DNA of 64,000 nt from VRUE01 sp963695835 (GTDB lineage: Bacteria > Actinomycetota > Thermoleophilia > Solirubrobacterales > 70-9), in the NCBI GenBank assembly GCA_963695835.1, contig CAVOHR010000001.1:186001-250000 (forward strand). The letters run 5' to 3'. Both the position numbers and the translations under genes were made by a program. The notes beneath the pieces were generated by a model that was given only the letters and a program-made list of their open reading frames with translations, did not search any database and was not told the DNA's origin. This document shows, one piece after another, positions 18,084-26,259 of the stretch (the stretch's first letter is position 1; each line of letters opens with the position of its first letter).

Positions 18084-18119
18084 CCGACATTGACCCCACC
18101 CTGGTGTGGTCAATGTCGG
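18084..18119. terminator. Strong hairpin between truA and rplQ
   Basis: Two 17-base arms with a single mismatch and a two-base loop start directly after the truA stop codon. Convergent rplQ ends 33 bases further on. No T-run is present, but the stem is long enough to work on both strands. Confidence 0.75.
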
Positions 18120-18151
18120 ATGCGCTGGCCGACAAGCGCCTGATATAAGAC

Positions 18152-18505
18152 TCAGACGAGCTCGAGATAGACCATCTCGGTCGAGTCCGACCGCCGCGGC
18201 CCGAGCTTGACGATGCGGGTGTACCCGCCGGGCCGCTCCACGTAGCGCGGCGCGACCTCCTCGAACAGCTTGTGCACCACAAACTTGTCGTTGTGCAGCG
18301 TCGCCAGCGCCTGCCGCCGTGCGTGCAGGTCGCCGCGCTTGGCGAGCGTGATCAGCTGCTCGACCTCGGGCTTGACCGCCTTCGCCTTCGCCTGGCTGGT
18401 CTTGATCCGCTCGTGCTCGATCAGCTGCTTGGAGAGGTTCGAGAGCAGCGACTCCCGGTGCGACGCGTCGCGGCTCAGCTTGTTGCGCTTCTTGCGGTGA
18501 CGCAT
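18152..18505 (-). CDS. rplQ: Large ribosomal subunit protein bL17
   Basis: A 117-residue protein opening with MRHRKKRNKLSRDASHRE, the bL17 signature. It lines the exit-tunnel side of the 50S subunit. It is the last gene of the alpha operon (rpmJ-rpsM-rpsK-rpsD-rpoA-rplQ), 28 bases after rpoA. The length is normal. Confidence 0.98.
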   Translation of the reverse strand: MRHRKKRNKLSRDASHRESLLSNLSKQLIEHERIKTSQAKAKAVKPEVEQLITLAKRGDLHARRQALATLHNDKFVVHKLFEEVAPRYVERPGGYTRIVKLGPRRSDSTEMVYLELV

Positions 18506-18533
18506 CGGCTCTCTCGCTCCGCTCTCGCCGTCC

Positions 18534-19526
18534 CTAGTCCTGTTGCAGGTCGAGACCGCGCGCGCGCAGGGTCTCGATCACTTCCTCGATCGACTTCGAG
18601 CCGAAGTTGGGGATCGCGTTCAGCTCCGAGCGGGTCTTGCGAACCAGGTCGCCGACGGTCTGTACGCCGGCCCGCTTGAGGCAGTTGTAGGAGCGCACGC
18701 CCAGCTCCAGCTCCTCGATCAGGATCTCGTCGAGGCCGTTGCTGGCGGCGACGGCGGCGGCGACTTCGCTGCTGCTGCCACCGGCGAGACCGTCGGGCGG
18801 CAGCGCCGCGATCGAATCGCGCGCGGTCAGCTCTTCGACCCGCTCGGCGTCGGTGAAGATCGCCAGCGTCTTGATCAGGATCTCCGAAGCCTCGCGCAGG
18901 GCGGCCGCGGGCTCGATCGAGCCGTCGGTCTCCAGCTCGAGGGTGAGCTTGTCGAAATCGGTCCGCTGGCCGACGCGGGCGGTCGCGACCGCGTAGGAGG
19001 CCCGGCGGATCGGCGAGAAGATCGAGTCGATCGGGATCACGCCGATCGGCTGGTCGTCGGACTTGTTCTCTTCGGCCGGCGAGTAGCCGCGGCCGCGGCC
19101 GATCGTCAGGTAGACCTCGAGCTTGGTTTTCTTCTCCAGCGTCGCGATCGGCGCGTCGGGGTTGAGGATCTCCACCCCGGAGGGAAGGTCGATGTCCTTC
19201 GCCTTGACCTCGCCCGGGCCGGTGGCGACGAGCGGCGCCTCGACCTCGTCGGCGTCGGTGTGCATGCGGACGACGAGGTCCTTGAGGTTGAGGACGATGT
19301 CGGTTACGTCCTCCTTGACGCCCGGCACGCTGGAGAACTCGTGCGCGACGCCCTCGATGCGGACGCTGGTGACGGCGGCGCCGCCCAGCGAGGAGAGCAG
19401 GACGCGGCGCAGGCTGTTGCCGAACGTGTAGCCGAAGCCCTTGTCGAGCGGCTCGATCGTGAACGTGCCGCGACGGTCGTCGGCTTTCTCTGCGGTGATG
19501 CGAGGGACCTGAAAGTCAGTGGTCAT
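18534..19526 (-). CDS. rpoA: RNA polymerase alpha subunit
   Basis: A 330-residue alpha subunit. The N-terminal assembly domain shows GFGYTFGNSLRRVLLSS, and the C-terminal domain ELELGVRSYNCLKRAGVQTV and ARGLDL binds UP elements and activators. A linker rich in Ala, Gly and Ser (about residues 240-255) joins them. It assembles with beta and beta-prime, encoded by rpoB and rpoC elsewhere in this window. Confidence 0.98.
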   Translation of the reverse strand: MTTDFQVPRITAEKADDRRGTFTIEPLDKGFGYTFGNSLRRVLLSSLGGAAVTSVRIEGVAHEFSSVPGVKEDVTDIVLNLKDLVVRMHTDADEVEAPLVATGPGEVKAKDIDLPSGVEILNPDAPIATLEKKTKLEVYLTIGRGRGYSPAEENKSDDQPIGVIPIDSIFSPIRRASYAVATARVGQRTDFDKLTLELETDGSIEPAAALREASEILIKTLAIFTDAERVEELTARDSIAALPPDGLAGGSSSEVAAAVAASNGLDEILIEELELGVRSYNCLKRAGVQTVGDLVRKTRSELNAIPNFGSKSIEEVIETLRARGLDLQQD

Positions 19527-19565
19527 GAGTTCCTTGCGTATGCGTGTTCAGAAATCGGGTCCGGA

Positions 19566-20186
19566 CTACTTGGAGTACAGCTCGACGATCAGCTGCTCCT
19601 GCACCGGCGCCGAGATCTCTGCGCGCTCCGGGTAGCGCAGGATCTTGGCGGTAAGCGAATCGTGGTCGGCCTGGAGCCAGGCCGGAACGGTCGAGATCAA
19701 CTCGGTCGCCTTGCGGATCGTGTCCGAGGCGGCGGAGCCGGACTTGATCGAGATCACGTCCTCGGGGCGCACCTGGTAGGAGGGCACGTCGACCCGGCGG
19801 CCGTTGACCATCCAGTGGCCGTGGCGGACGAGCTGGCGGGCCTGGCGCCGGGAGGCGGCGAAGCCGAGCCGCACGAGGACGTTGTCGAGGCGGGACTCGA
19901 GCAGCCGCAGCAGGTTCTCGCCGGTGACGCCGTCCTGCCGCGAGGCCTTGTCGTAGTAGGCGCGGAACTGGCTCTCGAGCACCTGGTAGTAGCGGCGCGT
20001 CTTCTGCTTCTCGCGCAGCTGGACCCGGTACTCGGACTGCCGCATGCGGCCGCGACCGTGCTCGCCGGGCGGGTAGGAGCGGCGCTCGACGCCGCACTTG
20101 TCGGTGAAGCAGCGCTCGCCCTTGAGGAACAGCTTCTGGCCCTCGCGGCGGCACTGCTTGCACTGGGGGGAGGTATCGCGAGCCAT
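19566..20186 (-). CDS. rpsD: Small ribosomal subunit protein uS4
   Basis: A 206-residue primary 16S rRNA-binding protein. The N-terminus has a four-cysteine zinc site (CKQC, then Cys in ERCF and in DKCG), so this is the zinc-binding form. The S4 RNA-binding domain follows at LESRLDNVLVRLGFA. In many bacteria S4 represses the alpha operon; regulation here is not visible. Confidence 0.98.
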   Translation of the reverse strand: MARDTSPQCKQCRREGQKLFLKGERCFTDKCGVERRSYPPGEHGRGRMRQSEYRVQLREKQKTRRYYQVLESQFRAYYDKASRQDGVTGENLLRLLESRLDNVLVRLGFAASRRQARQLVRHGHWMVNGRRVDVPSYQVRPEDVISIKSGSAASDTIRKATELISTVPAWLQADHDSLTAKILRYPERAEISAPVQEQLIVELYSK

Positions 20187-20190
20187 GCGC

Positions 20191-20592
20191 CTACACCCTC
20201 CGCCGCTTCTTCGGCCGGCAGCCGTTGTGGGCCTGCGGGGAGACGTCCTTGACCGTGATCACGTCGAGCCCGGCGGCCTGTAGCGAGCGGATCGCCGTCT
20301 CGCGGCCCGAGCCGGCGCCCTTGGCGAACACCTCGACCTTTTCGAGCCCGTGTTCCATGCCTTTCTTGGCGGCGGCGTCGGCGGTCACCTGAGCGGCGAA
20401 CGGGGTCGACTTGCGTGAGCCTTTGAAGCCCGCCGAGCCGGCCGACTCCCAGGCGATCACGTTGCCCTGCGTGTCGGTCAGGGTGACGATCGTGTTGTTG
20501 AAGGAAGTCTTGATGTGTGCCTGGCCGTAGGAGATGTTCTTCTTCGTCCGGCGCCGGGCGCGCCCTTTGGCGGGTTTTCTCGCTGCGGCCAC
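20191..20592 (-). CDS. rpsK: Small ribosomal subunit protein uS11
   Basis: A 133-residue 30S platform protein with the typical FNNTIVTLTDTQGNVI and the C-terminal GCRPKKRRRV. It starts at GTG and ends four bases before rpsD. The basic N-terminus and overall length are normal. Confidence 0.98.
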   Translation of the reverse strand: MAAARKPAKGRARRRTKKNISYGQAHIKTSFNNTIVTLTDTQGNVIAWESAGSAGFKGSRKSTPFAAQVTADAAAKKGMEHGLEKVEVFAKGAGSGRETAIRSLQAAGLDVITVKDVSPQAHNGCRPKKRRRV

Positions 20593-20602
20593 TTGCGCTC
20601 TC

Positions 20603-20971
20603 CTACTTGCGCCTGCCGGCGACGCTCATCCGGCGCGGGCCCTTGCGGCCGCGCGCGTTGGTCTTCGTCCGCTGGCCCCGGACCGGCAGGCCGCGACGAT
20701 GGCGCAGGCCCCGGTAGGAGCCGATCTCCATCAGCCGTTTGACGTCCTGGGAGCGCTCGCGCCGCAGATCGCCCTCGACCTCGCGCCGCTCGACGGCCTC
20801 GCGCAGCTTCACGACCTCGTCCTCGGTCAGGTCCTTGACCGGCCTGTCCGGGTCGACTTTCGTCTCCGCGAGAATCTCCTGCGCGGTCGAGCGGCCGATG
20901 CCGAAGATGTAGGTGAGGCCGATTTCGGCCCGCTTGCTGACCGGGATGTTGACCCCCGCGATCCGTGCCAT
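20603..20971 (-). CDS. rpsM: Small ribosomal subunit protein uS13
   Basis: A 122-residue 30S head protein that contacts tRNA and L5. MARIAGVNIP and a C-terminal basic tail with RGQRTKTNARGRKGP identify it. It starts four bases after the rpmJ stop. Confidence 0.98.
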   Translation of the reverse strand: MARIAGVNIPVSKRAEIGLTYIFGIGRSTAQEILAETKVDPDRPVKDLTEDEVVKLREAVERREVEGDLRRERSQDVKRLMEIGSYRGLRHRRGLPVRGQRTKTNARGRKGPRRMSVAGRRK

Positions 20972-20975
20972 CGAC

Positions 20976-21089
20976 TCAGCCCTGCCGCTGCTTGTGACGC
21001 GGGTTCGAGCAGATCACGAGGACCGCGCCGTTGCGGCGGATCACCTTGCACTTTTCGCACATCGGCTTTACGGAAGCTCGGACCTTCAT
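20976..21089 (-). CDS. rpmJ: Large ribosomal subunit protein bL36
   Basis: A 37-residue protein, MKVRASVKPMCEKC and onward, with the zinc ligands Cys-x2-Cys, Cys and His (CSNPRH). This is the zinc-containing bL36. It opens the alpha operon here. A candidate minus-strand -10 (TGCTATCTT, extended type) lies near 21180, downstream of the terminator hairpin at 21212-21251, so the operon probably has its own promoter. Confidence 0.96.
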   Translation of the reverse strand: MKVRASVKPMCEKCKVIRRNGAVLVICSNPRHKQRQG

Positions 21090-21211
21090 CGCTCCGGTGT
21101 CGTCTCGAATACAGGACTCCCGCACGTCCCATGAATCGGACAGGCAGGCACAAACGGCCCTCTGGGCCGAACGGGAAAGATAGCAGGGGAGGCGCTTTGG
21201 GCGGTTGTCGG

Positions 21212-21251
21212 GGTGGGTGGGTGAGGCCCTCGGGGGCCTCACCCACCCACC
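21212..21251. terminator. 18-bp perfect stem upstream of rpmJ
   Basis: The arms 21212-21229 and 21234-21251 are perfect complements with a TCGG loop. The stem is rich in GGGTGGGTGAGG. It separates the TA-like pair upstream from the alpha operon and would stop transcripts coming from map and the insert. Confidence 0.75.
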
Positions 21252-21300
21252 TCTACACGGCCCCGAAGCACGGAACGGCTGATGAGCTGAGGTCGGCAGC

Positions 21301-21600
21301 TCAGGCGGCGATGCGGGCGCCGACCTCTAGCCGCACCGGCCGGTCAGGCGCGGCGATCGCTGCCTTCGAGATCGCAATTAGCGCTTCCGCGTCCAGGCCA
21401 TAGCGCTCGGCCACGGCCCGGAGCGGCTTCTCGAAATCGTGCTTGCGGGTGCCGATGACGTCGATCAGCACAGGCCGGTCGTCCACAAAGTGGACGATAG
21501 TCGCGCCATCTTCAACGGGCACGCCGTGATCGAGCCGGTCCACCGTCTCCAGCTCGATTTCGATGGTGTCGGTCCTAGTCTCGTAGTCAGCTCGCATCAT
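21301..21600 (-). CDS. DUF2283-like small protein, putative antitoxin
   Basis: A 99-residue protein. MRADYETRTDTIEIELE and VHFVDDRPVLIDVIG resemble the DUF2283 pattern of short beta-rich proteins, followed by a helical tail. Its ATG overlaps the stop of the DUF4258-like gene by four bases, so the two are coupled. DUF4258/DUF2283 neighbours are commonly read as TA pairs; which one is toxic is inferred from family habit. It sits inside the ribosomal cluster between map and rpmJ. Confidence 0.7.
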   Translation of the reverse strand: MMRADYETRTDTIEIELETVDRLDHGVPVEDGATIVHFVDDRPVLIDVIGTRKHDFEKPLRAVAERYGLDAEALIAISKAAIAAPDRPVRLEVGARIAA

Positions 21601-21809
21601 CGCTTCCTAGGGTAAAGGGTGATCACCGTGCTCATGTCGTCCAGGGCCAACACCAGGCGAACTCGGAGACCCCGGATCTCGCCGACATAGAACGGATTCC
21701 CGTCTGGGTCCGCACCGCAACGATTCTCGGGCACGACAAATGCCCGGATGTCCTCCTGGGAGAAGCCGTACTGACGCATCCTGTTCTTCGCATGGTGGCT
21801 GAATCGCAC
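21597..21809 (-). CDS. DUF4258-like small protein, putative toxin
   Basis: About 70 residues starting at GTG. FSHHAKNRMRQYGFSQEDI and the closing DDMSTVITLYP match DUF4258, a fold related to RelE/ParE-type and BECR toxins. A longer frame exists upstream, but it runs through an inverted-repeat element and has no start signal. It is the first gene of the pair, opposite to the common antitoxin-first order. Confidence 0.7.
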   Translation of the reverse strand: MRFSHHAKNRMRQYGFSQEDIRAFVVPENRCGADPDGNPFYVGEIRGLRVRLVLALDDMSTVITLYPRKR

Positions 21810-21901
21810 GCATACCCAAGCGCTGAGCGCCCGAATCTCTCCCCCCGTCCACCAGCTTTCGCACTGGCACTTGGCGCCCTGGCAGCCGCGAGCGCCGGTG
21901 C

Positions 21902-22040
21902 GGGGAGGCCGGTGTGCCTCTGCGGGAATGTCGCGAAGCGGCGAAATGCAATCTCGTGGCTGCGCGGCGCAGCCGCGCTCCAGGTTCCACCGCGGCAAAG
22001 CCGCGGTGGTCAATTCCCGCAGAGGCACACCGGCCTCCCC
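21902..22040. mobile_element. MITE-like 139-bp element with 28-bp perfect terminal inverted repeats
   Basis: The arms at 21902-21929 and 22013-22040 are perfect reverse complements (GGGGAGGCCGGTGTGCCTCT and on). The 83-base centre holds two more hairpins: GGCTGCGC-G-GCGCAGCC, and CCACCGCGGC-AAA-GCCGCGGTGG at 21988-22010. It codes for nothing and ends eight bases from the map stop. I see no clear target-site duplication. A REP/BIME-type or terminator role is the alternative. Confidence 0.65.
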
Positions 22041-22047
22041 GCCTCGC

Positions 22048-22815
22048 CTACTCGTCTTCGTGCCAGGGGGTGAGGATCCGCGGGCCGTCCTCGGTGACGG
22101 CGATCGTGAACTCGAAATGGGCGGCCAGGGAGCCGTCCTGGGAGTAGACGGCCCAGCCGTCGTCGCCCATCCGCACCAGCGGCCCGCCGGCGTTGACCAT
22201 CGGCTCGACCGCCAGCACGGTCCCGACCTCGAGCTCCGGGCCCTTCCCCGGCTCGCCGAAGTTCGGCACCTGCGGGTCCTCGTGCATGTCGCGGCCGATC
22301 CCGTGACCGACCAGGGTGCGGATGATCGAGAGGCCCTCGATCTCGACCGCGCGCTGGATCGCCGCCGAGACGTCGCCGAGGTGGTTGCCGGGCCGCATCT
22401 GCTCGGTGCCGGCGAGCAGCGCCGCCCTGGTCACGTCGAGCAGCTTGCGGGCGCCGGGGTCGACGCCGCCGATCGGGACCGTGATCGCCGCGTCGGCGAC
22501 CCAACCGTCCTTGACCACGCCGACGTCGATCGAGAGCACGTCGCCGCGCCGCAGCTCGTACGGCCCGGGGATTCCGTGTACGACCATCGAGTTCGGCGAG
22601 GTGCAGATCGAGCCGGGGAAGCCCCGGTAGCCCTTGAAGGCCGGCTCGGCGCCCTGCGAGCGGATGAACCTCTCCGCCGCGGTGTCCAGCTCCTTGGTGG
22701 TGACGCCGGCCCGGGCCTTGGCGGCGAGCATCCGCAGGCAGCGGACCAGCACCCGGCCGGAGGCGGCCATGCTCTCGACCTGCTCCGGGGTCTTCCTGAC
22801 GATCATCCGGTACAC
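22048..22815 (-). CDS. map: Methionine aminopeptidase, type I
   Basis: A 255-residue enzyme that removes the initiator methionine. The five metal ligands are present: Asp in SIDVGV, Asp in WVADAAIT, His in GHGIGRDMH, Glu in AVEPM and Glu in HFEFTI. The substrate-binding His in VVHGIP is also there. The start may be the first ATG or the ATG three codons on. It follows adk, as usual in this cluster. Confidence 0.96.
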   Translation of the reverse strand: MYRMIVRKTPEQVESMAASGRVLVRCLRMLAAKARAGVTTKELDTAAERFIRSQGAEPAFKGYRGFPGSICTSPNSMVVHGIPGPYELRRGDVLSIDVGVVKDGWVADAAITVPIGGVDPGARKLLDVTRAALLAGTEQMRPGNHLGDVSAAIQRAVEIEGLSIIRTLVGHGIGRDMHEDPQVPNFGEPGKGPELEVGTVLAVEPMVNAGGPLVRMGDDGWAVYSQDGSLAAHFEFTIAVTEDGPRILTPWHEDE

Positions 22816-22838
22816 GCTAGCCGCCCTCCCACGCCGGC

Positions 22839-23519
22839 CTAGATCGCCTCGTCGGCTTCCAGCTTCAGGGTCGCGAGGACGCGGCGCAGCTCGTCCGTCA
22901 CGGCGTCGGGAGCGGCGGCGCCGTCGATCCGCCGCAGCAGGCTCTGGTGGTCGTAGAGCTCGATCAGCGGCTCGGTCTTCTCGTGGTAGGTATCGAGCCG
23001 GTGGCGGATCACCTCGGGCTTGTCGTCGTCGCGGACGACCAGCTCGCTGCCGTCGAGGTCGCAGACGCCCTCCTTCGCCGCCGGGTTGAACTCGACGTGG
23101 AAGACGTGGCCGTTCTCGACGCAGGTGCGTCGGCCGCCGAGCCTGCGCATCACCTCGTCGTCGCCGGCGTCGATCAGCAGCACCGCTGTCAGCTCCCGGC
23201 CGAGCTCGCCGAGCTTCGCCGCCAGCGCCTCGGCCTGCGACACCGTGCGGGGGAAGCCGTCGAGGATGAAGCCGTCGGCCGCCTCGGCGGAGTCGATCCG
23301 CTCGGCGATCGCGCCGACGATCACCCCGTCGGGCACAAGGTCGCCGCGGTCCATGTACTCCTTCGCCGCCCGGCCCAGCTCGGTCTCGTCGCGCACCGCC
23401 GCCCGCAGGATGTCGCCGGTCGCGTAGTAGGGCAGCCGCAGCTCTTCCTGCAACCGCTCCCCCTGCGTGCCCTTGCCGGATCCGGGCGGGCCGAGAAGTA
23501 CGAGATTCAGCTCATTCAT
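22839..23519 (-). CDS. adk: Adenylate kinase
   Basis: A 226-residue kinase that interconverts ATP, ADP and AMP. The P-loop GPPGSGKGT is at 10-18, the AMP-site YATGDILRA follows, and DGFPRT is present. The lid region has one Cys in RRTCVENGH and another in EGVCDLDG, so a full four-cysteine zinc lid is not formed. It is slightly long because of its C-terminal tail. Confidence 0.96.
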   Translation of the reverse strand: MNELNLVLLGPPGSGKGTQGERLQEELRLPYYATGDILRAAVRDETELGRAAKEYMDRGDLVPDGVIVGAIAERIDSAEAADGFILDGFPRTVSQAEALAAKLGELGRELTAVLLIDAGDDEVMRRLGGRRTCVENGHVFHVEFNPAAKEGVCDLDGSELVVRDDDKPEVIRHRLDTYHEKTEPLIELYDHQSLLRRIDGAAAPDAVTDELRRVLATLKLEADEAI

Positions 23520-23667
23520 AAGTGGAAGTTAGAACGGCCGTGAAAACCAAGCAGGTCGGGGGATGCAGGGAGGCCGGTGAGGGGAGCGCACTTTCGTGCG
23601 TGACCCGATCCGGACGACCGAAGACCCCGAGATGCGCCGGTTTGCAGCGGCCGCGCCTGAGTAGGTC
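23520..23667. other. Spacer between secY and adk
   Basis: This 148-base gap is unusually long for the cluster. It contains GGGAGGCCGGTG near 23568, a 12-base match to the outer arm of the inverted-repeat element at 21.9-22.0 kb, and a small GCGCACTTTCGTGCG hairpin. No gene is seen. Confidence 0.4.
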
Positions 23668-24939
23668 CTATTTAAGGAACCCCTCGTAGTTTCTCATCAT
23701 CAATTGAGCCTCCAGTTGCTTGACCGTATCTAGAGCTACGCCGATGACGATCAGAATCGAGGTGCCGCCGAAGAAGAAGTTGGCCGAGGTCTGGCTGATC
23801 AGGATCGTCGGCAGCGCCGCCACAGCGCCCAGGTAGAGGGCGCCCGGGAAGGTCAGCCGCGAGAGGATCCGGTCGAGGTACTCGGCGGTCGGGCGCCCGG
23901 GACGGACGCCGGGGATGAAGCCGCCGTATTTCTTCAGGTTGTCGGCCTGGTCGACCGGGTTGAAGGTGACGGCGGTGTAGAAGTAGGTGAAGATGATGAT
24001 GAAGAACACCTCGCCGACCACGTAGGCCCAGCCGTTGGGGCTGAAGAAGGCGGCGAATTCGAGTGCCGCCGGGGTGTTCAGGAGCTGGCCGATCGTCGGC
24101 GGGAAGGCCATGATCGAGGCGGCGAAGATGACCGGGATGACGCCCGCCATGTTGACCCGCAGCGGCAGGTAGGTCGAGCCGCCGGAGGTCATTTTCCGCC
24201 CCACGACCCGTTTCGCGTACTGCACCGGGATCCGCCGCTGGCCCTCCTGGACGAAGACGATCGCGACGATCACGGCCAGCGCGATGAACGGCATCATCAC
24301 CACGAAGACTTGGTCCGGGTTGGTCCACCACGCCTGCAGGCCGCTCGGAATGCGGGAGACGATCGAGGCGAAGATCATCAGCGAGATGCCGTTGCCGATC
24401 CCCCGCTGGGTGATCAGCTCGCCCAGCCACATCAGCAGCGTGCAGCCGGCGGTCAGGCAGATCACGATGAGGAAGATTTTCGCTCCGCTGAGGCTGCCGA
24501 GGAAGTTGTTGCCGGCTTCGCTGCCGAACGAGCGGAAGAGGAAGACGTAGCCGAAGGACTGCCCGAAGGCCAGCCCGACGGTCAGGTAGCGCGTGTACTG
24601 GGTGATCTTCTGCTGGCCGACCTCGCCCTCTTTCTGCAGTTTCTCCAGCGAGGGGACGACCACCGTCAGCAGCTGGAGGATGATCGAGGCGGTGATGTAG
24701 GGCATGATCCCCAGCGCGAAGAGCGAGAGCCGCGAGAGGCCGCCGCCGGAGAAGAGGTTGAGGAAGCCGAGGATGTTGCTGCCGCCGAAGTTCTGTGAGA
24801 GTTCCTTGACCGCGTTGGCGTCGACCCCCGGCGCCGGGATGTAGGCGCCGAGCCGGTACAGCAGCAGCATCGCCGCGGTGAACGCGAGCTTCTTGCGGAT
24901 GTCCGCGACGCTGAAAGCGTTCGCAATAGTCCTGAGCAT
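23668..24939 (-). CDS. secY: Protein translocase subunit SecY
   Basis: A 423-residue membrane channel protein with about ten membrane segments. The start MLRTIANAFSVADIRKKL, the plug/TM2 region, and VNMAGVIPVIFAASI are family hallmarks. It works with SecE (also in this window) and SecA to export proteins. Its ATG shares one base with the rplO stop (TAATG). Confidence 0.97.
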   Translation of the reverse strand: MLRTIANAFSVADIRKKLAFTAAMLLLYRLGAYIPAPGVDANAVKELSQNFGGSNILGFLNLFSGGGLSRLSLFALGIMPYITASIILQLLTVVVPSLEKLQKEGEVGQQKITQYTRYLTVGLAFGQSFGYVFLFRSFGSEAGNNFLGSLSGAKIFLIVICLTAGCTLLMWLGELITQRGIGNGISLMIFASIVSRIPSGLQAWWTNPDQVFVVMMPFIALAVIVAIVFVQEGQRRIPVQYAKRVVGRKMTSGGSTYLPLRVNMAGVIPVIFAASIMAFPPTIGQLLNTPAALEFAAFFSPNGWAYVVGEVFFIIIFTYFYTAVTFNPVDQADNLKKYGGFIPGVRPGRPTAEYLDRILSRLTFPGALYLGAVAALPTILISQTSANFFFGGTSILIVIGVALDTVKQLEAQLMMRNYEGFLK

Positions 24940-25439
24940 TACGGCTCCAGAGTGTGACAGGAACCGCCGGCAGCCTCGATCTTCTCGCGGGCGGCCGCGC
25001 TGAAGGCGTGCGCGTGGACGTCGAGCTTCTTCGAGATCTCGCCGCGGGCGAGCACCTTGACCGGGTCGGAGCGCTTGGCCAGGCCCTTCTCCTTGAGCGA
25101 GCCCGGGTTGACCTCGGCGCCCGCGTCGAAGCGCTGCTCGAGGTCGCCGACGTTGACCGGTTGGGTCGCGGTGCGGAAGTTCTCGAACGGCATCGACTTC
25201 TTCATGTGCGGCCCGCGCAGCTTTCGCATCCGCATGTGGATCGGGTTCTGCCCGCCCTCGTAGCCGGCCTTCCTCTTCGCGCCAGAGCGTGAACCGGCCC
25301 CCTTGTGCCCGCGCCCAGAGGTCTTCCCGAGCCCGGAACCCTCGCCGCGGCCCAGCCGCTTGCGCGGCTTCCGCGACCCGGGCTTCGGCGACAGGTTATG
25401 CAGCCCGATCTCCTCGCTGCGCGCTTTCTCAGCCACCAT
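24939..25439 (-). CDS. rplO: Large ribosomal subunit protein uL15
   Basis: A 166-residue 50S assembly protein. LHNLSPKPGSRKPRKRLGRG and GQNPIHMRMRKLRG are diagnostic. The ATG at 25439 overlaps the end of rpmD by eleven bases; the alternative GTG is the next codon. The longer frame upstream is a shadow of rpmD. Confidence 0.96.
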   Translation of the reverse strand: MVAEKARSEEIGLHNLSPKPGSRKPRKRLGRGEGSGLGKTSGRGHKGAGSRSGAKRKAGYEGGQNPIHMRMRKLRGPHMKKSMPFENFRTATQPVNVGDLEQRFDAGAEVNPGSLKEKGLAKRSDPVKVLARGEISKKLDVHAHAFSAAAREKIEAAGGSCHTLEP

Positions 25440-25599
25440 CCACCTCGACCAGATGAGAGACGACCCGGATCTGCCCCTGAAGCTGCGGACTGTCCTTACG
25501 CTCCACAGCCCTCCCAATCCGCCCGAGCCCCAGTGCAGCCAGCGTCGCTTTCTGGCTGGGGTTGGACCCATTGGCAGACCTGACTTGCCTGATCTTCAC
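25429..25599 (-). CDS. rpmD: Large ribosomal subunit protein uL30
   Basis: A 56-residue protein read from GTG: VKIRQVRSANG, then QKATLAALGLGRIGRAVERK and a C-terminal HLVEVDGG. These are the uL30 hallmarks. The GTG start overlaps the rpsE stop by four bases. The order rpsE-rpmD-rplO is the standard spc arrangement. Confidence 0.95.
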   Translation of the reverse strand: MKIRQVRSANGSNPSQKATLAALGLGRIGRAVERKDSPQLQGQIRVVSHLVEVDGG

Positions 25600-26237
25600 G
25601 ACTGCTCACCCTCGGGCGTTGGCGAATCTGGAGTCTTAGACGCATCTTCCGCGGGTGGACCCGCGGCCGCAATGCCCGGTCCCTCGACAGTCGTCCCGCT
25701 TTCAGTCTTCGAAACTCCCAGCACCTGGGCAACGGTCAACCCCCGCAGCTCGGCAACCTCCTCGGGCCTGCGCAACCGCACCAAGCCGTCCATCGTCGCC
25801 TTCACCAGGTTGATCGGATTCTGCGTCCCGATGCTCTTCGTCAGCACGTCGCGCACCCCGCCGAGCTCGAGCACCGCCCGCACGCCGCCGCCGGCGATCA
25901 CGCCGGTACCGGGGCTGGCCGGCCGCAGGACGACGTGGCCGGCGCCGTAGCGGCCGATGATCTTGTGGGTGAGGGTCTGACCGTATTTGGGCACCCGGAT
26001 CAGGCTCTTGCGCGCGTTCTCGACCGCCTTCTGGATCGCCAGCGGCACCTCGCGCGCCTTGCCGTAGCCGATCCCGACCACGCCCTCTTCGTCGCCGACG
26101 GCGACCAGCGCCGTGAACGAGAACCGCCGGCCGCCCTTGACCACCTTGGCGACGCGGTTGATCTCGATCACCCGCTCCTGGAGGTCCAGCCCGCGCGGGC
26201 TGACCGTCTCCACGTGGGTCATGTCCATGCCCTTCAT
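25596..26237 (-). CDS. rpsE: Small ribosomal subunit protein uS5
   Basis: A 213-residue 30S protein. The core shows VIEINRVAKVVKGGRRFSF and GYGKAREVPLAIQKA, with the C-terminal S5 fold after it. The last 40 or so residues are an extra Pro/Glu/Ala-rich tail beyond the usual 160-170 residue core. The first of three close methionines is taken as start; any of them would keep the fold. Confidence 0.97.
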   Translation of the reverse strand: MKGMDMTHVETVSPRGLDLQERVIEINRVAKVVKGGRRFSFTALVAVGDEEGVVGIGYGKAREVPLAIQKAVENARKSLIRVPKYGQTLTHKIIGRYGAGHVVLRPASPGTGVIAGGGVRAVLELGGVRDVLTKSIGTQNPINLVKATMDGLVRLRRPEEVAELRGLTVAQVLGVSKTESGTTVEGPGIAAAGPPAEDASKTPDSPTPEGEQS

Positions 26238-26259
26238 GCCTGCACCCCGGTCATACCCA

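Noticed and set aside
23020..23427. ORF antisense to adk
   Set aside because: It is fully inside adk and has Ser/Arg-rich shadow composition.
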